Source: Combretum micranthum
Lineage: Eukaryota > Streptophyta > Magnoliopsida > Myrtales > Combretaceae
Assembly: GCA_024138025.1 (NCBI GenBank)
Contig: JAMXBD010000063.1
Coordinates: 1,984,001 to 2,048,000 of the forward strand
Direction: 5' to 3'
Length of the DNA: 64,000 bases
Shown piece after piece: positions 47,110 to 58,015 of this stretch; position 1 is the stretch's first letter, and every line of letters begins with the position of its first letter. The notes beneath the pieces are model-generated. The model did no database searches. It was not told where the DNA came from and saw only the letters and a list, made by a program, of their open reading frames with translations. A program made the position numbers and the translations under genes.

Positions 47110-48814
47110 ATTTCTCTCCCAATTCCTAAGGGGTAAGCCCTCTAGTGGGTCGGTTTTGATGGTTAGTAGTATTTGAAGTTGAGTATGGGGGTTTTGATGG
47201 AGTGGTTTTGAAAGTGTGTCGGTTTAGGCCAGATTATGGGTTTACATAAAGGTATATGGTTGACAGAAGTGGCAGGATTGCTGTGGTGTGATACTCTAGG
47301 TGGTTTGTATGGATTTTTGGTAGAGTTAAGGGTAATCTCTTGTAACTTAGCTAGTATAAATGCATGTTGAAGTGTTTGTGGTTGAAACATGAGTACTAGG
47401 TACTAAGTTGCTGGTTTAAGGCCACTTAAGAAACAACTGATCTTATGATGTTCCGATAGGTGTACTAGAGTTGTTAAGTGTTCAAACTCAGTCCAATATT
47501 CCTCCAATGTCCCATATTGAAATAATTCCTTAAGTGAAGCCACAAAATCACCAAAAGTTCCAATGCCAAACCCATGTTGCGATCATATTACAAATTCTTC
47601 CCGTGTAATGGGGGTGGGATGTGACCAACTTTAGACAAAAGAATGATACTAATGTAGGGTTAAGTCCCTTAAATGCACAACTACTACCTTTACTCTTAGA
47701 TTACCGGGTGTATCATTTAATTCAAAGAAATGCTTAACCTTAATCAATCACGATTTTAAATCCTCACAGATAATGCAGGAAATCCCAAATGTGTAGAACG
47801 TGAAGGTAGTTGATATGATAGTTTGTTTGGTACAAATGGGTTTTTTATAACCGCCTTTGCTTTAGTAAGTAGTCCACTACCGGAGGGTGTTCAAGTCACT
47901 CCTACATCTTCGTTACTAAATTGGCCTAGATTGATAACATTATTAACCTTCTTTTGCATGTCAGATAAGGTTACCTTAAGCGTGTGTAAAAAAAACGATG
48001 AACCGAAAAATTGAATTGAAACGATAAAACCAATCCAAAAAATATGATTAATCGGTCTGTTGGTTTCGGTTTAGGATTATGATTTTTATTTTTTTTGGTT
48101 TTTGATATTCGGTTTCGGTTTATAACCACAAAAAACTAATGGTTAACGATTAACCGTTTCAATATTTATAAAGATATTATATATATAATTTATATATACA
48201 TATAATTTTTTTTTTAAGTATATATATATATACATATGATTTACATATACATATAGTTTACCTATGTTCATATTCTTTGGATTTTGATTAAAATACTATT
48301 GTCATATGTTTGATGAGAGTTAATGTATTAATTGATTTAGTTTGATTTTATTGATGATGATACATCCAAATGTTTGTTTTTCCCATTTTTTTAAATTTAA
48401 TTTCCTTTTTCTCTTTTTTAGCTCTTATAATATATATATAATAATTTAAAGAAAAAATCTATGATAAAGGATAAAAAATAAGGTTTGTTGAAATTATCAA
48501 TTTGATTTGTTGAAACCATAGTCATAAATTGAAAACCGAATAAAACGGTTAATCGTTAAGGCAGTTAACTGTTTATAATGGGCTGGTTAAGGATCGAGAT
48601 ATTAAAAAACCAAACAATACTGTTATGTTTAAAAAATAGGACCACCGACCAAATAACTCATTCGTAAGCACCCCTAACTGCCCCCATAACGTTCCAAAAC
48701 TATTTACTGCTGCTTAAAAAACTCAATGAATGTTTTAGGAAGCTTATCCTCTTGATTCTTAAGCAAATATTTCACATATTCCTCCATCTGCTCACTACTT
48801 CGAGTCTTGACCAT
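47110..48814 (-). pseudogene. Gypsy gag fragment
   Basis: The start codon at 48814 opens MVKTRSSEQMEEYVK, a typical gypsy gag N-terminus, 17 bp downstream of the primer site. The frame is interrupted by the hAT-like insertion (47977-48676) and continues, with stops, through LKVTLSDMQKKV, FGDFVASLKELFQYGTLEEY (near 47575-47516), CFLSGLKPAT and MFQPQTLQHAFILAKLQE (from 47390) to PTRGLTP near 47120. It then breaks at 3.2-kb copy 2. Confidence 0.85.
47977..48676. mobile_element. hAT-like non-autonomous element
   Basis: The left end GCGTGTGTAAAAAAAACGAT and right end GTAAGCACCCCTA resemble the TAGGGGTG(T)...CACCCCTA ends of a common plant hAT group. Many GAACCGAAAA, GGTTTCGGTTTA and GGTTAACGATTAACCG motifs are also typical. 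It interrupts the gypsy gag. No 8-bp duplication was recognised. Confidence 0.6.
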
Positions 48815-48830
48815 CCAATTCCCCAAATAA

Positions 48831-48843
48831 CTTTGATACCAAT
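48831..48843 (-). other. Gypsy primer-binding site
   Basis: Minus strand TTGGTATCAAAG, one to two bases from the LTR edge at 48844. It matches initiator tRNA-Met with one change from the consensus TGGTATCAGAGC. Confidence 0.8.
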
Positions 48844-49290
48844 TGGAGTAGGGATACTAAGATTAAATTGTAGATTATCAATTGATTCCGAATACATAGC
48901 AATTATAGGGGTGGAAGCAATGTTTTTTATTTTGCATTGATTGTTTTCGTGTCGCTACAATATTTTCCCATGCGAATAAGTAAAACAAGTGGCAATATGT
49001 GCCAAATACTAAAGATTACCTCTAACAACCTTGTTAAGGACTCTATGCTTATTTATTTGCTACCACTAATAATTCTGTCGGCTTAATTTAGCAATCCAGC
49101 CCACGGCCCATTACACTCTGGCCCTCCTTCGAATTCTCTCTTTTTTTTTTTTCTTTTTTTTTCCGTTATGTGCTGTCGGCACTAATGTAACATTAGGAAC
49201 ATAGGAGTTTGAACTTTAAACTCACAAACTGATGTCGAAAACCCTGACTTAATGTTCTTCAAACATCTTATCTTGCAATTCTTCCTTACA
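48844..49290 (-). repeat. Gypsy 5' LTR
   Basis: On the plus strand starts TGGAGTAGGG and ends CTTCCTTACA, so it has TG...CA ends in either reading. About 447 bp. It matches 35634-36156 with many substitutions and indels, indicating an old insertion. Confidence 0.82.
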
Positions 49291-49650
49291 GCGTGTTCAT
49301 CTAGTGGATACTGATATTAAAGTTTTATTTAGTTTATTAAGATTGTTTATGAGATATTTGGTCGAGTTTACTTTGGTTTTGTAATAAACAGGTTACTGGA
49401 AAAAAATAAATAAATAATTCCCAGAAAGAAAAATGACCCGTGAAATCATTTTAATTTAAAATTTGGAGCAGATCTCACTCGACTCACTCAACCTCATCTT
49501 TTTTTTTTTTCCGAAATCAAATTCTACAATCACATCATCAATCTTCGTATTGTAGCATCATTCATTTTACCATGTATGTACGCATCATCATCGTTTTAGA
49601 TCCACATAACCATATCCAGTGAACCAATTTAATAACTAACCGCCATAGAA
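49291..49650 (+). promoter_or_regulatory. Probable QUA3-like promoter and 5' leader
   Basis: Only 360 bp separate the gypsy LTR edge from the start codon at 49651 (context AGAAATGGCT), so the core promoter is squeezed between the transposon island and the gene. A T-run lies at 49500-49510. No TATA box is certain. Confidence 0.35.
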
Positions 49651-52600
49651 ATGGCTAACCGCAACTTCTTTTCCAGACGAAATCCTAACCCTAACTTCAA
49701 CCCTCACAAATGCCGATTCCTTGACATCTTAACCGCCGGATTCCTCGCCTCCGTCCTCCTCTTCCTCCTTTTCCTCTTCTCTTCTCCCGCCGGCGACCCC
49801 CACCCCACCCCTCGCCTCCGCCATTCCTCCCGCGACCATGTGCGCATTGTCACCGCAGTCGAGTCCGGGAAGCTCTATCCGCAGCAGCTGGAATCCTGCC
49901 CTAAGGAGTACGTCGATTACATGCCGTGTGAAGATCCTAAAAGGAGTAGTCAGCTTAGTAGAGAAATGAATTACTACAGAGAAAGGCATTGTCCGGTGCC
50001 GGAGGAGACGTTGATTTGTCTGATCCCTTCGCCCGAGGGGTATAATATTTCGGTGCGGTGGCCGGAGAGCTTGGATAAGGTATTGGTTTCGACTCGTGGA
50101 AGTCATTATTAGTACTCAAGTGAAAGTTTGCTTTTTCGATATTAGTTTGGATTTCAACCAGGAATTCCTGACGTGACTCAATAATCCAAACACGAAATAG
50201 AGATAAAATAAGAAACAAACTGGCACAATACGGCTCGAACTGACACAGTCAGTCCATTGTAGGAAAAGATTAAACATTTGTAAGGTTTAATTGGATTTAT
50301 GTAATTTGTTTTTTTCCCTTTTTTCCTTTTATGTTGACACGAATTCCACATGAAATGGGATGTAAAAGGAAAGCAATCAGCTATAACATATTGCCACATA
50401 TTCTTAGGATCTGCATTTGAGGTTTATGAGAGTCAATTGGAGAAATTGGCGTATTTGTACTTGGTAAATCAAAGCTGCGTGAGGAATCTATGAATAATTA
50501 ATAAATTTAATATCTAACGGGATACACATGCTGGGTGCATGTATACCAGTATGGAATGATGGGGGATGTTCGCTATAATATACTTGAATGACTATTGAAG
50601 TAAAATATTCTTAATTGCTTCAGCAGTAAAATCTGTTAACACTGAAATATTATACCGTGATGTAAATGGGAGTTAATGGCAGGTCCATATACAGATGGAA
50701 GTATGCCAGGGATAATATAATGAGCTACAAACTCCTTATCTTGAAGTTCAGGATAAATTATGTTGACAATGCCTATATAATTATAATATTGCAGTAACAC
50801 CCCAAGTCGTGTACATGGATGACTGGATCTCTGTCGGATCTGTTTAATCAATTGATTTTTGGGCATTTGTCTGATAATGTGGCTTTAAATACTTGTTTAC
50901 ACACCGTGTGACCGTGTTGGATTACAATTTACACAAGTAAAATATTGATGGGGGGCCTTAAAGCACTTGATTACATTTTTATCTTTTCATACATTTCCCT
51001 TTTCTATGGTGTGTAATCAATGTTGGAAGCATGAAAAGAGTCCTTGTTGCCCCTTAACAAGTGTCCTTCAACGTAACTCTTAACAAAATAGGTGGATCTT
51101 TTAACCCCCTTTTGCACCTTTCACAGTTTCAACCGGAGGTCCTGGCAAGTCTAAGTGAAGTTTCTGGAGTGCAAGCGCTTGATTACGATTGAATGGCATG
51201 TCAATTAGCCAACCTGTCATACCTAAGCTTCGTTTTCAAAAATTGATTAATAAGTTGCTGCTGATTGGATTTACACTTATGCACCTTATCTTGCACATAT
51301 GCATGTAAACTTTCAAGAAATCATTGTGAGATGTCTTTTCCTTTTCCTACAGATTTGGCATAGCAACATGCCGTACAATAAAATTGCTGATAGGAAGGGC
51401 CATCAAGGATGGATGAAACTGGAAGGACCTTATTTTATTTTCCTGGTGGCGGCACAATGTTTCCTGATGGAGCAGGACAATACATCCAGAAACTTAAGAA
51501 GTATGTTCCTCTCACCGGTGGAGTTCTGCGGACAGCTCTTGATATGGGTTGTGGGGTAGGTACCATGCCCCAGCATTTCTTAAGTCTTTTTAAGATTTAA
51601 TACTCTGGAAAAAAGTTAGATTTATATGTTTTAGGTGGCCAGTTTTGGAGGTTCTTTGCTAGCCGAAGGCATTCTTACAATGTCATTTGCTCCAAGAGAT
51701 TCACACAAGTCACAGATACAGTTTGCTTTGGAGAGAGGCATTCCAGCATTTGTTGCAATGCTCGGCACTCGTAGACTCCCATTTCCTGCCTTTTCCTTTG
51801 ATCTTGTACATTGCTCCAGATGCTTGATTCCATTTACAGCCTATAGTAAGATGTCTATTAAATTAAACGCTTCATGGATTCCCATTTCCCTCTGTCCTTT
51901 CCCCCTTGGTGCGGAGCTCTTATTATTATTGGTTAATGTTGCTTTCAGATGCTTCATACTTTATTGAGGTGGATCGGCTGCTTCGTCCAGGAGGCTATCT
52001 AGTCATTTCTGGCCCTCCTGTTCGGTGGGCTAAGCAGGATAAGGAGTGGGCAGATCTCAAGGCTGTGGCTAAAGCCCTTTGTTATCAGCTGATAATTGTT
52101 GAAGGAAACACTGCTATCTGGAAAAGGCGTCTTGATGATTCATGCCTACCTAATCATAATAAATTTGGGCTTGAACTTTGTAATGAATCTGATGACCCAA
52201 ATTTTGCTTGGTAAAGTTTCATGTTTTCCCTTTTTCTTCTTCATATGTTTACAAGCGGTAGGTGTGACTTCTTATCTTAGTTCTTTTGCCACTCATGCGT
52301 TAGGCTATTTTAAAATTGTTATTCATGATATGCACCTATGATTCTATGTTAGGGGTTTAGCTGCTTGTAGGCTGTATTAATCTTTCAGCTCTTTTCTTTT
52401 GCAGGTACACCAAACTGAAAAATTGTGTCAGCAAGACAATTTCAGTGGAGGGAGGGTATGCAGTTGGGACATTCCAAAGGGGCCTGAGAGATTAACAAAG
52501 GCTCCTACCCGGGCAACACTTATAAAAAATGGATTTAATGTATTTGAGGCTGATACTAAGAGGTGGGCAAAAAGGGTTGCTTACTATAAGGATTTATTGA

Positions 52601-55600
52601 ATTTGAAGCTTGGAACTTCAGCTATACGCAACATAATGGACATGAATGCATTTATGGGAGGTTTTGCTGCAGCACTCATAAATGACCCTGTATGGGTGAT
52701 GAACGTCGTTCCTTCCCATAAGTCAGCAACTCTTAGTATAATATATGACAGAGGCCTTATTGGACTTTACCATGATTGGTGAGTTCAGCGTGCTTTTCCA
52801 CGCTTTGAGCTGCAAAATCAATAATCCTATTTAGGCGTATCTTCATTTTCACTCATTATACATTCTCGAATGTAGGTGTGAACCATTCTCAACATATCCT
52901 CGTACCTATGATTTCATCCATGTTTCTGGGATTGATTCACTTATCAAAGATCGAGGTACAAGCAAAAAGAGGTAATTTTATATTTCTAATTTTTATCTAT
53001 GATTCACATACATTATTTCATAATTGAAGGGTTAAATAAGAGGACAAGGGGGGTTTTGTTCAGCCCTAGCAATTATTGTGTTCTGCTGTGGTATTGTGGC
53101 TGCTTTGGCATTTTCCTTGATGATTGTACACCTCTTAGAAAGAGAACTGATAATATCTGAATTGCCATAGATTCAATGGGACCGTGCTTGTGATCTCTGG
53201 TTACTTTACTAGCTGCTATTTAAAATGCACATGCAGGCTATGGAAAAGAAAAAAATAGAATAAAATAACCAGATGAGTAACAGCTTGGAAAGGCCCTACC
53301 ATGTAGGTGTGATAATTTAAAAGTCCACTTGCTCTCTAGACATCATTAAGAATGTTCATACTAGAAAATAACATCTATTGTATAACTGGGTTTTTTTTTT
53401 TGTTTGGGGGGGGGGGGGGGGGGAGGGGGGGGTGTGTTTGGGTGCGTGGGTGGGTGGTGGGGGTGTAAGAGGGGTGTAGATTTACAAATTCTCTAATAAT
53501 ATTAATAATAATAATAAAGCAAGCAGCCTCCTCTTTACAGTTAACTAGTTACAAGCCATCATTATATGCTGATAAAAATTTTAAATTATAATTCAATTTG
53601 TATATGAAAAAGTAACAAAAATAAGAAGTAAAACCTAAATAGTTTAGTGAAATAATAGTATATTAAGGGTGGATTTAGTTCATAGGTCTGACAACTGCTT
53701 CATGTTTATTTCAATAAGACTATTTGTCAAAAACAAATATAAATGAAAAATAAGCATTTTTACTTATAAACAGATCTCATAGATAAGATGCAAGTGTAGA
53801 TATAGATAAGATACAAATAAAAAATAAGTCATCCAAATAGATCTTAAAAAAGTACTATGATAAGAAAAGCAATAAAACCGCATTATTTATGAATTAATTG
53901 TAGATAGGATTAATTACAGAAATATGACCCGTGTTTTGGTTGATTCATAAACACATGACCGGTGTTAAATTTTTTGACGTATAGGTGAGTGGAGTTTCAT
54001 ACAAAAGTGTTACTATATTTAATTACTATTACAGGGATATGTGTCAGAGTCTTATTGGTCTTAAAAATATTACTAAATAAAATTAAGTAAATAAAATATT
54101 TAAATTATTATTTTAAATGAGAAATTTGAAAATAAAAATGTAAAATTAATTTTTATGACTAATAAAATATTGATATTTGTCATTCTAAAATTATTAAATA
54201 ATATTAATACTTTTGTATAAAACTCGGGTCATCTATTTGTTAAAAAAAACACCGATTATGTGTTTACAAATTGATCAAAACATAGGTCATGTGTTTTGTA
54301 ATTAACCCTTGTAGATATTGTATATATGTTATTATTTCGTTATACGTATTATATATTGGCACTATAAGATAATAATTATTTTTTTGTTACATATTTATAT
54401 ATTTCATGGCATGTGGGAAGAGTTATAGTCCCTTAAATTGTATGAAGACTTATGCCATTAATTACATTAGACAAACATTATAATTCTTTTACATAAAATT
54501 TTAAAAGTTGCAACCCTTTGTAACTGATATTTAATTATTAAAAGTATTTAACTTTAATGAGCATAATGAGTAAAAGGATGTAGGTGATAAAATGGAAAAT
54601 TCTGAGTACTAACAGTATTAATACAAAGATACAAATTATAGAACATTTCTACATTGGAAAGGTATTAAAGTTAAAATAATTATATATTTCAATGGAGATA
54701 GCACAATGATCAAAATCTCTTTATATATACTAGCTAATGATGCACCTGCAAATAAAAAAAAAAAAGATGGAGAGTGGATGAAGAAAAACAGGAAAAGTGA
54801 GAAGTTTATTTATGAGGGTAGGTGTTATGAAAAAACTGCTGAAAAAAATAAAAAGGTGGGAGAGAGACAAGAAGAAGGTGTAACTATATATATATATGGT
54901 AGTTAGTGATAGATAATTATTGCCATTACTTACGATAAAAATTTTTGACACAAATTATAATAATAGATATACATATATATGAAATGAAAGGTTGTGTCAT
55001 TTTACTTTTGTTATATAAAATTTACAACTTTTCCAAAATTATATCCACATGAAAGGACATCTCTTAAACAGAAGTTTTCTAATTATTGCTTCAGAAGGTA
55101 ATTGCAATTAGAAGTTTAAACAGAAGTTTTCTATAAAATCAAGGACAGTTGATGATAGACTACTTTCTCAATCTAGTGATTTGTACACGAATTTCATTTA
55201 TTTTGTATGCCGAAATAGAAATAAAAACATAAAAAAGTGTATTAATAATGTGATGTAAAAGTGGGTTATTTCATGACATTATGCAATTTACAAAAACATA
55301 CAATAAGAGTGAGAGTCTAAAACTAAAATATATATTTTTTATACAATTACTATGACGATCTAGAGCAATGAAGTAAAAAATTTTACAATCAAGATTCTAC
55401 ATGTAAATATATATAAGTAAAAAACAGAAGTGCCAGTAATAATAATTTGTGTTATCAAGGATGAAGAAAGATTAAATTGGAGAGTGGGAGATAAAGAAAT
55501 GAATTGGAGAAAATAATGGGAGAAGGAGAGAGAAAGAGCGGAGAAAAAAAAGTGAAAAAAAAATGGCAAAAGAGAGAAATGAAAGAAAATGGAGAAAAGA

Positions 55601-58015
55601 CAGAAAGATAGAAAGAGAGTGATAATAAATATATAGTAAATTTATGGGCAGTTATATCTATTGGGAAATATTGAAAGGGTACAATAATATAAAAGTTTCA
55701 GAAATTATATAATATAAATAGAATAAATGTGAAGAGCTAATAATGAATAGGTACAAATGGAAAAAGCTTCGGAAATTATATATTATAGATAGAAGAATAG
55801 AGGGACACACATGTAGTGCATGTGCTTAAACCTAAAGAATTTAAAAATCAAATTATATGTATGGCGTTTGCTATATGAGAAAGTTAGTTCGCATGAGCCA
55901 ACCCCCTAAGTTTGTAACTTCTTATTAAAAAGGATATCTGCTATGGTTTGGAGTCCAATAAAAAGTTTTGGCTTGATAAAAAAGAAGAAATCCACCAATT
56001 TCTGAAATGTAAGGTCTTGCCACCATAACAAATGCCTAATACCTGAATCAGACATCAAATATCAGGATCATATGAAGAAAGGGTATACATATGAAGCAAT
56101 CATTAGGCTAAAGAAATTAAAATGTTTGAAATGTGCTGTAATCAAGTGAGAAAAAATTTCATATGATGTCATTTTTGTTCATAAATGAATGCCTATGACA
56201 CGAGGTATTTATTTGATATAAAGCACGCATAAAGATATAGTCGCTTAAGGTTCTGGATGTATAGATCACTGATTGAAGCGCTGCTTATATCATTTGACTG
56301 TCATGTGTTTTGTTTTGATAACAATGATTGATAAAATTCATATAAACCATAACTCTTTTACAATCTTGCAAGATTTCCATAGTTAATTGTGGTGGATTTT
56401 AAGCTTTACATAGATATATCATGTGTAACTTGGTTGTCTCTACCTCATACTGGTCAAGATATTTTGGTGCGGCAAGCACGAAGCATGCTGTGCACGATTT
56501 ATTCAACTGTTACCAAACGATATAATTTTTTTTGGTTTTAGTTTGAACCTTCTGAGAACATAATCTGTTTGTTTGTTGAGTTACCCTTACATAACAGCTC
56601 CAGTAAAATGTAAATCTTACTCAAGGCATGCCTTTGGAGTTATGATGCTCCCTTACCCAACCCCACTCACCCCCCCACCCCAAAAAAAAAAAGATGATGT
56701 ATCTTCTTCAGATTATTAATAACCTTTCAAAGTTTGTTCATTCATTCTAACTCAAACATTTAAAGAGTATAGTAAAAAAATATTATCTGATAAGGGGAAT
56801 GCATACAGCAACAATCATATTAAAGTAATGCATTGTTATGTGCATTATGATCTTCCCTCTTGTAATGCTAAAGAGCAGGCTTCTTCTTTATCTTCTTCTT
56901 CTTTCTTCTTCCTCCCTCCCTTTTTTCCTTCCTTCCTTCCTTCTTTGGGCAAGTTGCACAAGTGGAGATGCCCATTCTTCCTGCTTTCTTTTAGATGAAT
57001 TCATGTAAGATGGTGAGTCGTGTACTCGTGTATATTAGATGCAAGCACGTGTGAAAGTTTTGAGGTGTTAATAAGTGTCTTGTTGCCAAACCAGGGGGAA
57101 TTGCATGCTCAATCTTTTGAGGGGCACTTTGATCCATATAATGACAGTAGGGAATGAAGGCAATTAGAGAATTGATTGGATCTAGAGAAGCAGAAGGTTT
57201 TAGTAATGGAATGTGAGTAAAGTGGTAGAAAAATGCAAGGTAAAGTAATAATTAAAGTTGGAAGTAAATTGAAAGGTTGATGTAATGTCCAAAAGGAAGC
57301 AGCAACTGGGGGGCTCAAATGTCTGAAGAGGCGGAGATTGACATGTGAAGTTTCATGAGAGGGGAAATGTGGAGAAACAAGATTTAAGTCCACCAGTTCT
57401 GATATTATATGTTTAAATTTTCTTGGTTAATATACATATTGGCCTTCCATTTGAAATTCTGAGACTTCGGCTTATGGCTTTTCTGGAGAAATTTCCATCT
57501 TCTTTGCTTTATATTGTTTTGGGAATAAAGATTATGGTCATGCCATCTTCCCAAAGAAATTGAATTAAGGCTGACATTGATTTTTGGGTTTTTTTGGCTG
57601 ATTGTTTTCCATTCTAACCTGATCTACATCTATTTTGTGTCTGTTTTGCATCCCTCCCTTTATTTATTTATTTTGGGGGTAACTTTGTTACCCAAACATC
57701 TGATCTTAAACTGGTGCCAAAACGACACCAAATAAAACAACAATAATGAGTGAAGTAGAGCCTTTAAATGCAAGTACCTTATATCGTTCCCTTTGTTCCT
57801 GCAGATGTAGCCTTGTGGAAGTGATGGTGGAGATGGACAGGATATTGCGACCTGGAGGGACGGTGCTCATTCGTGATTTACCTAACGTTATTGAGAAGGT
57901 AGCTCGGATAGCTCATGCTGTTAGGTGGAATGCTACTATCCATGAGGCAGAACATGAATCCTATGGAAGAGAGAGAATTCTTGTTGCAACAAAAACCTTT
58001 TGGAAGCAACCTTGA
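49651..58015 (+). CDS. QUA3: Probable methyltransferase QUA3/PMT13-like
   Basis: Seven exons: 49651-50079, 51353-51555, 51635-51845, 51949-52210, 52405-52778, 52876-52971, 57805-58015; GT-AG borders in matching phases; about 595 aa, as for QUA3. The short N-terminal tail is followed by a membrane span (about 24-45) ending FLFSS, then MPCEDPKR (91-98), RERHCP (110-115), [33 protein letters not shown], the SAM-binding DMGCG (207-211), [38 protein letters not shown] and [12 protein letters not shown]. Family knowledge: QUA3 is a Golgi methyltransferase acting on homogalacturonan. Two 1-bp losses break the frame, one in the T run at 51438-51441 (before PGGGTMF) and one near 52471 (before PKGPERL). 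Domain order is otherwise complete. Error or real frameshift cannot be told apart here. Confidence 0.9.
50080..51352 (+). other. Intron 1 of the QUA3-like gene (1.27 kb)
   Basis: Donor GTATTG after LDK, acceptor TTTTCCTACAG at 51352. No repeat with clear ends and no gene inside. This intron is absent from the PMT15-like gene. Confidence 0.75.
53405..53475 (+). repeat. G-rich tract, potential G-quadruplex
   Basis: A G run of about 18 bases interrupted by A, then further G runs separated by T, on the coding strand of the last intron. The exact run length is unreliable. Confidence 0.7.
53670..53850 (-). mobile_element. Possible third copy of the CTGTTTGGAT MITE family
   Basis: On the minus strand the right part reads ATCTATTTGGATGACTTATT then TTTATTTGTATCTTATCTAT, resembling the left part of 37992-38219. 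The other end is not recognisable, so this is a weak match. Confidence 0.35.
53907..54308. mobile_element. MULE-type MITE with 9-bp target duplication
   Basis: TTGTAGATA flanks it at 53898-53906 and 54309-54317. TIRs of about 60 bp begin GG(A/G)TTAATTAC and continue with ACACATGACC and GGTGTT on both arms. There is no coding capacity in 402 bp. The start GGGTTAATT also opens the larger element at 1086-2820. Confidence 0.85.

Larger units (their letters stand above)
35634..49290 (-). mobile_element. Old Ty3/gypsy LTR retrotransposon, minus strand, with nested insertions
   Basis: Two diverged direct repeats at 35634-36156 and 48844-49290 act as 3' and 5' LTRs in minus orientation. Next to the right LTR is a tRNA-Met-type primer site (minus strand TTGGTATCAAAG, 48842-48831), then a gag start codon at 48814. 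Going down in coordinates follow gag (48.8-47.1 kb), the end of gag plus protease (41.6-41.0 kb) and integrase (about 37.5-36.8 kb), which is gypsy order. Between protease and integrase no reverse transcriptase was found. Inserted pieces are a hAT-like element, two 3.2-kb repeat copies, a 1.5-kb non-coding element, a SINE-like pair and a MITE. No target duplication was found at the outer ends. Confidence 0.85.
52972..57804 (+). other. Intron 6 of the QUA3-like gene (4.8 kb)
   Basis: Splits an Arg codon between the DRGTSKKR and [12 protein letters not shown] segments. Contains a G-rich tract (53405-53475), a TIR element (53907-54308), a possible third MITE copy (about 53670-53850), GA-rich sequence near 55440-55620 and a pyrimidine stretch at 56885-56945. 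The open frames inside are low-complexity and not supported. Confidence 0.75.

Noticed and set aside
49729..50218. Minus-strand open frames opposite QUA3-like exon 1
   Set aside because: Shadows of the exon, with Glu/Gly-rich sequence that mirrors the Leu/Pro codons of the real frame.
56885..56945. Pyrimidine-rich stretch as a promoter signal
   Set aside because: It lies deep in an intron and consists of simple CTT/CCTT repeats.
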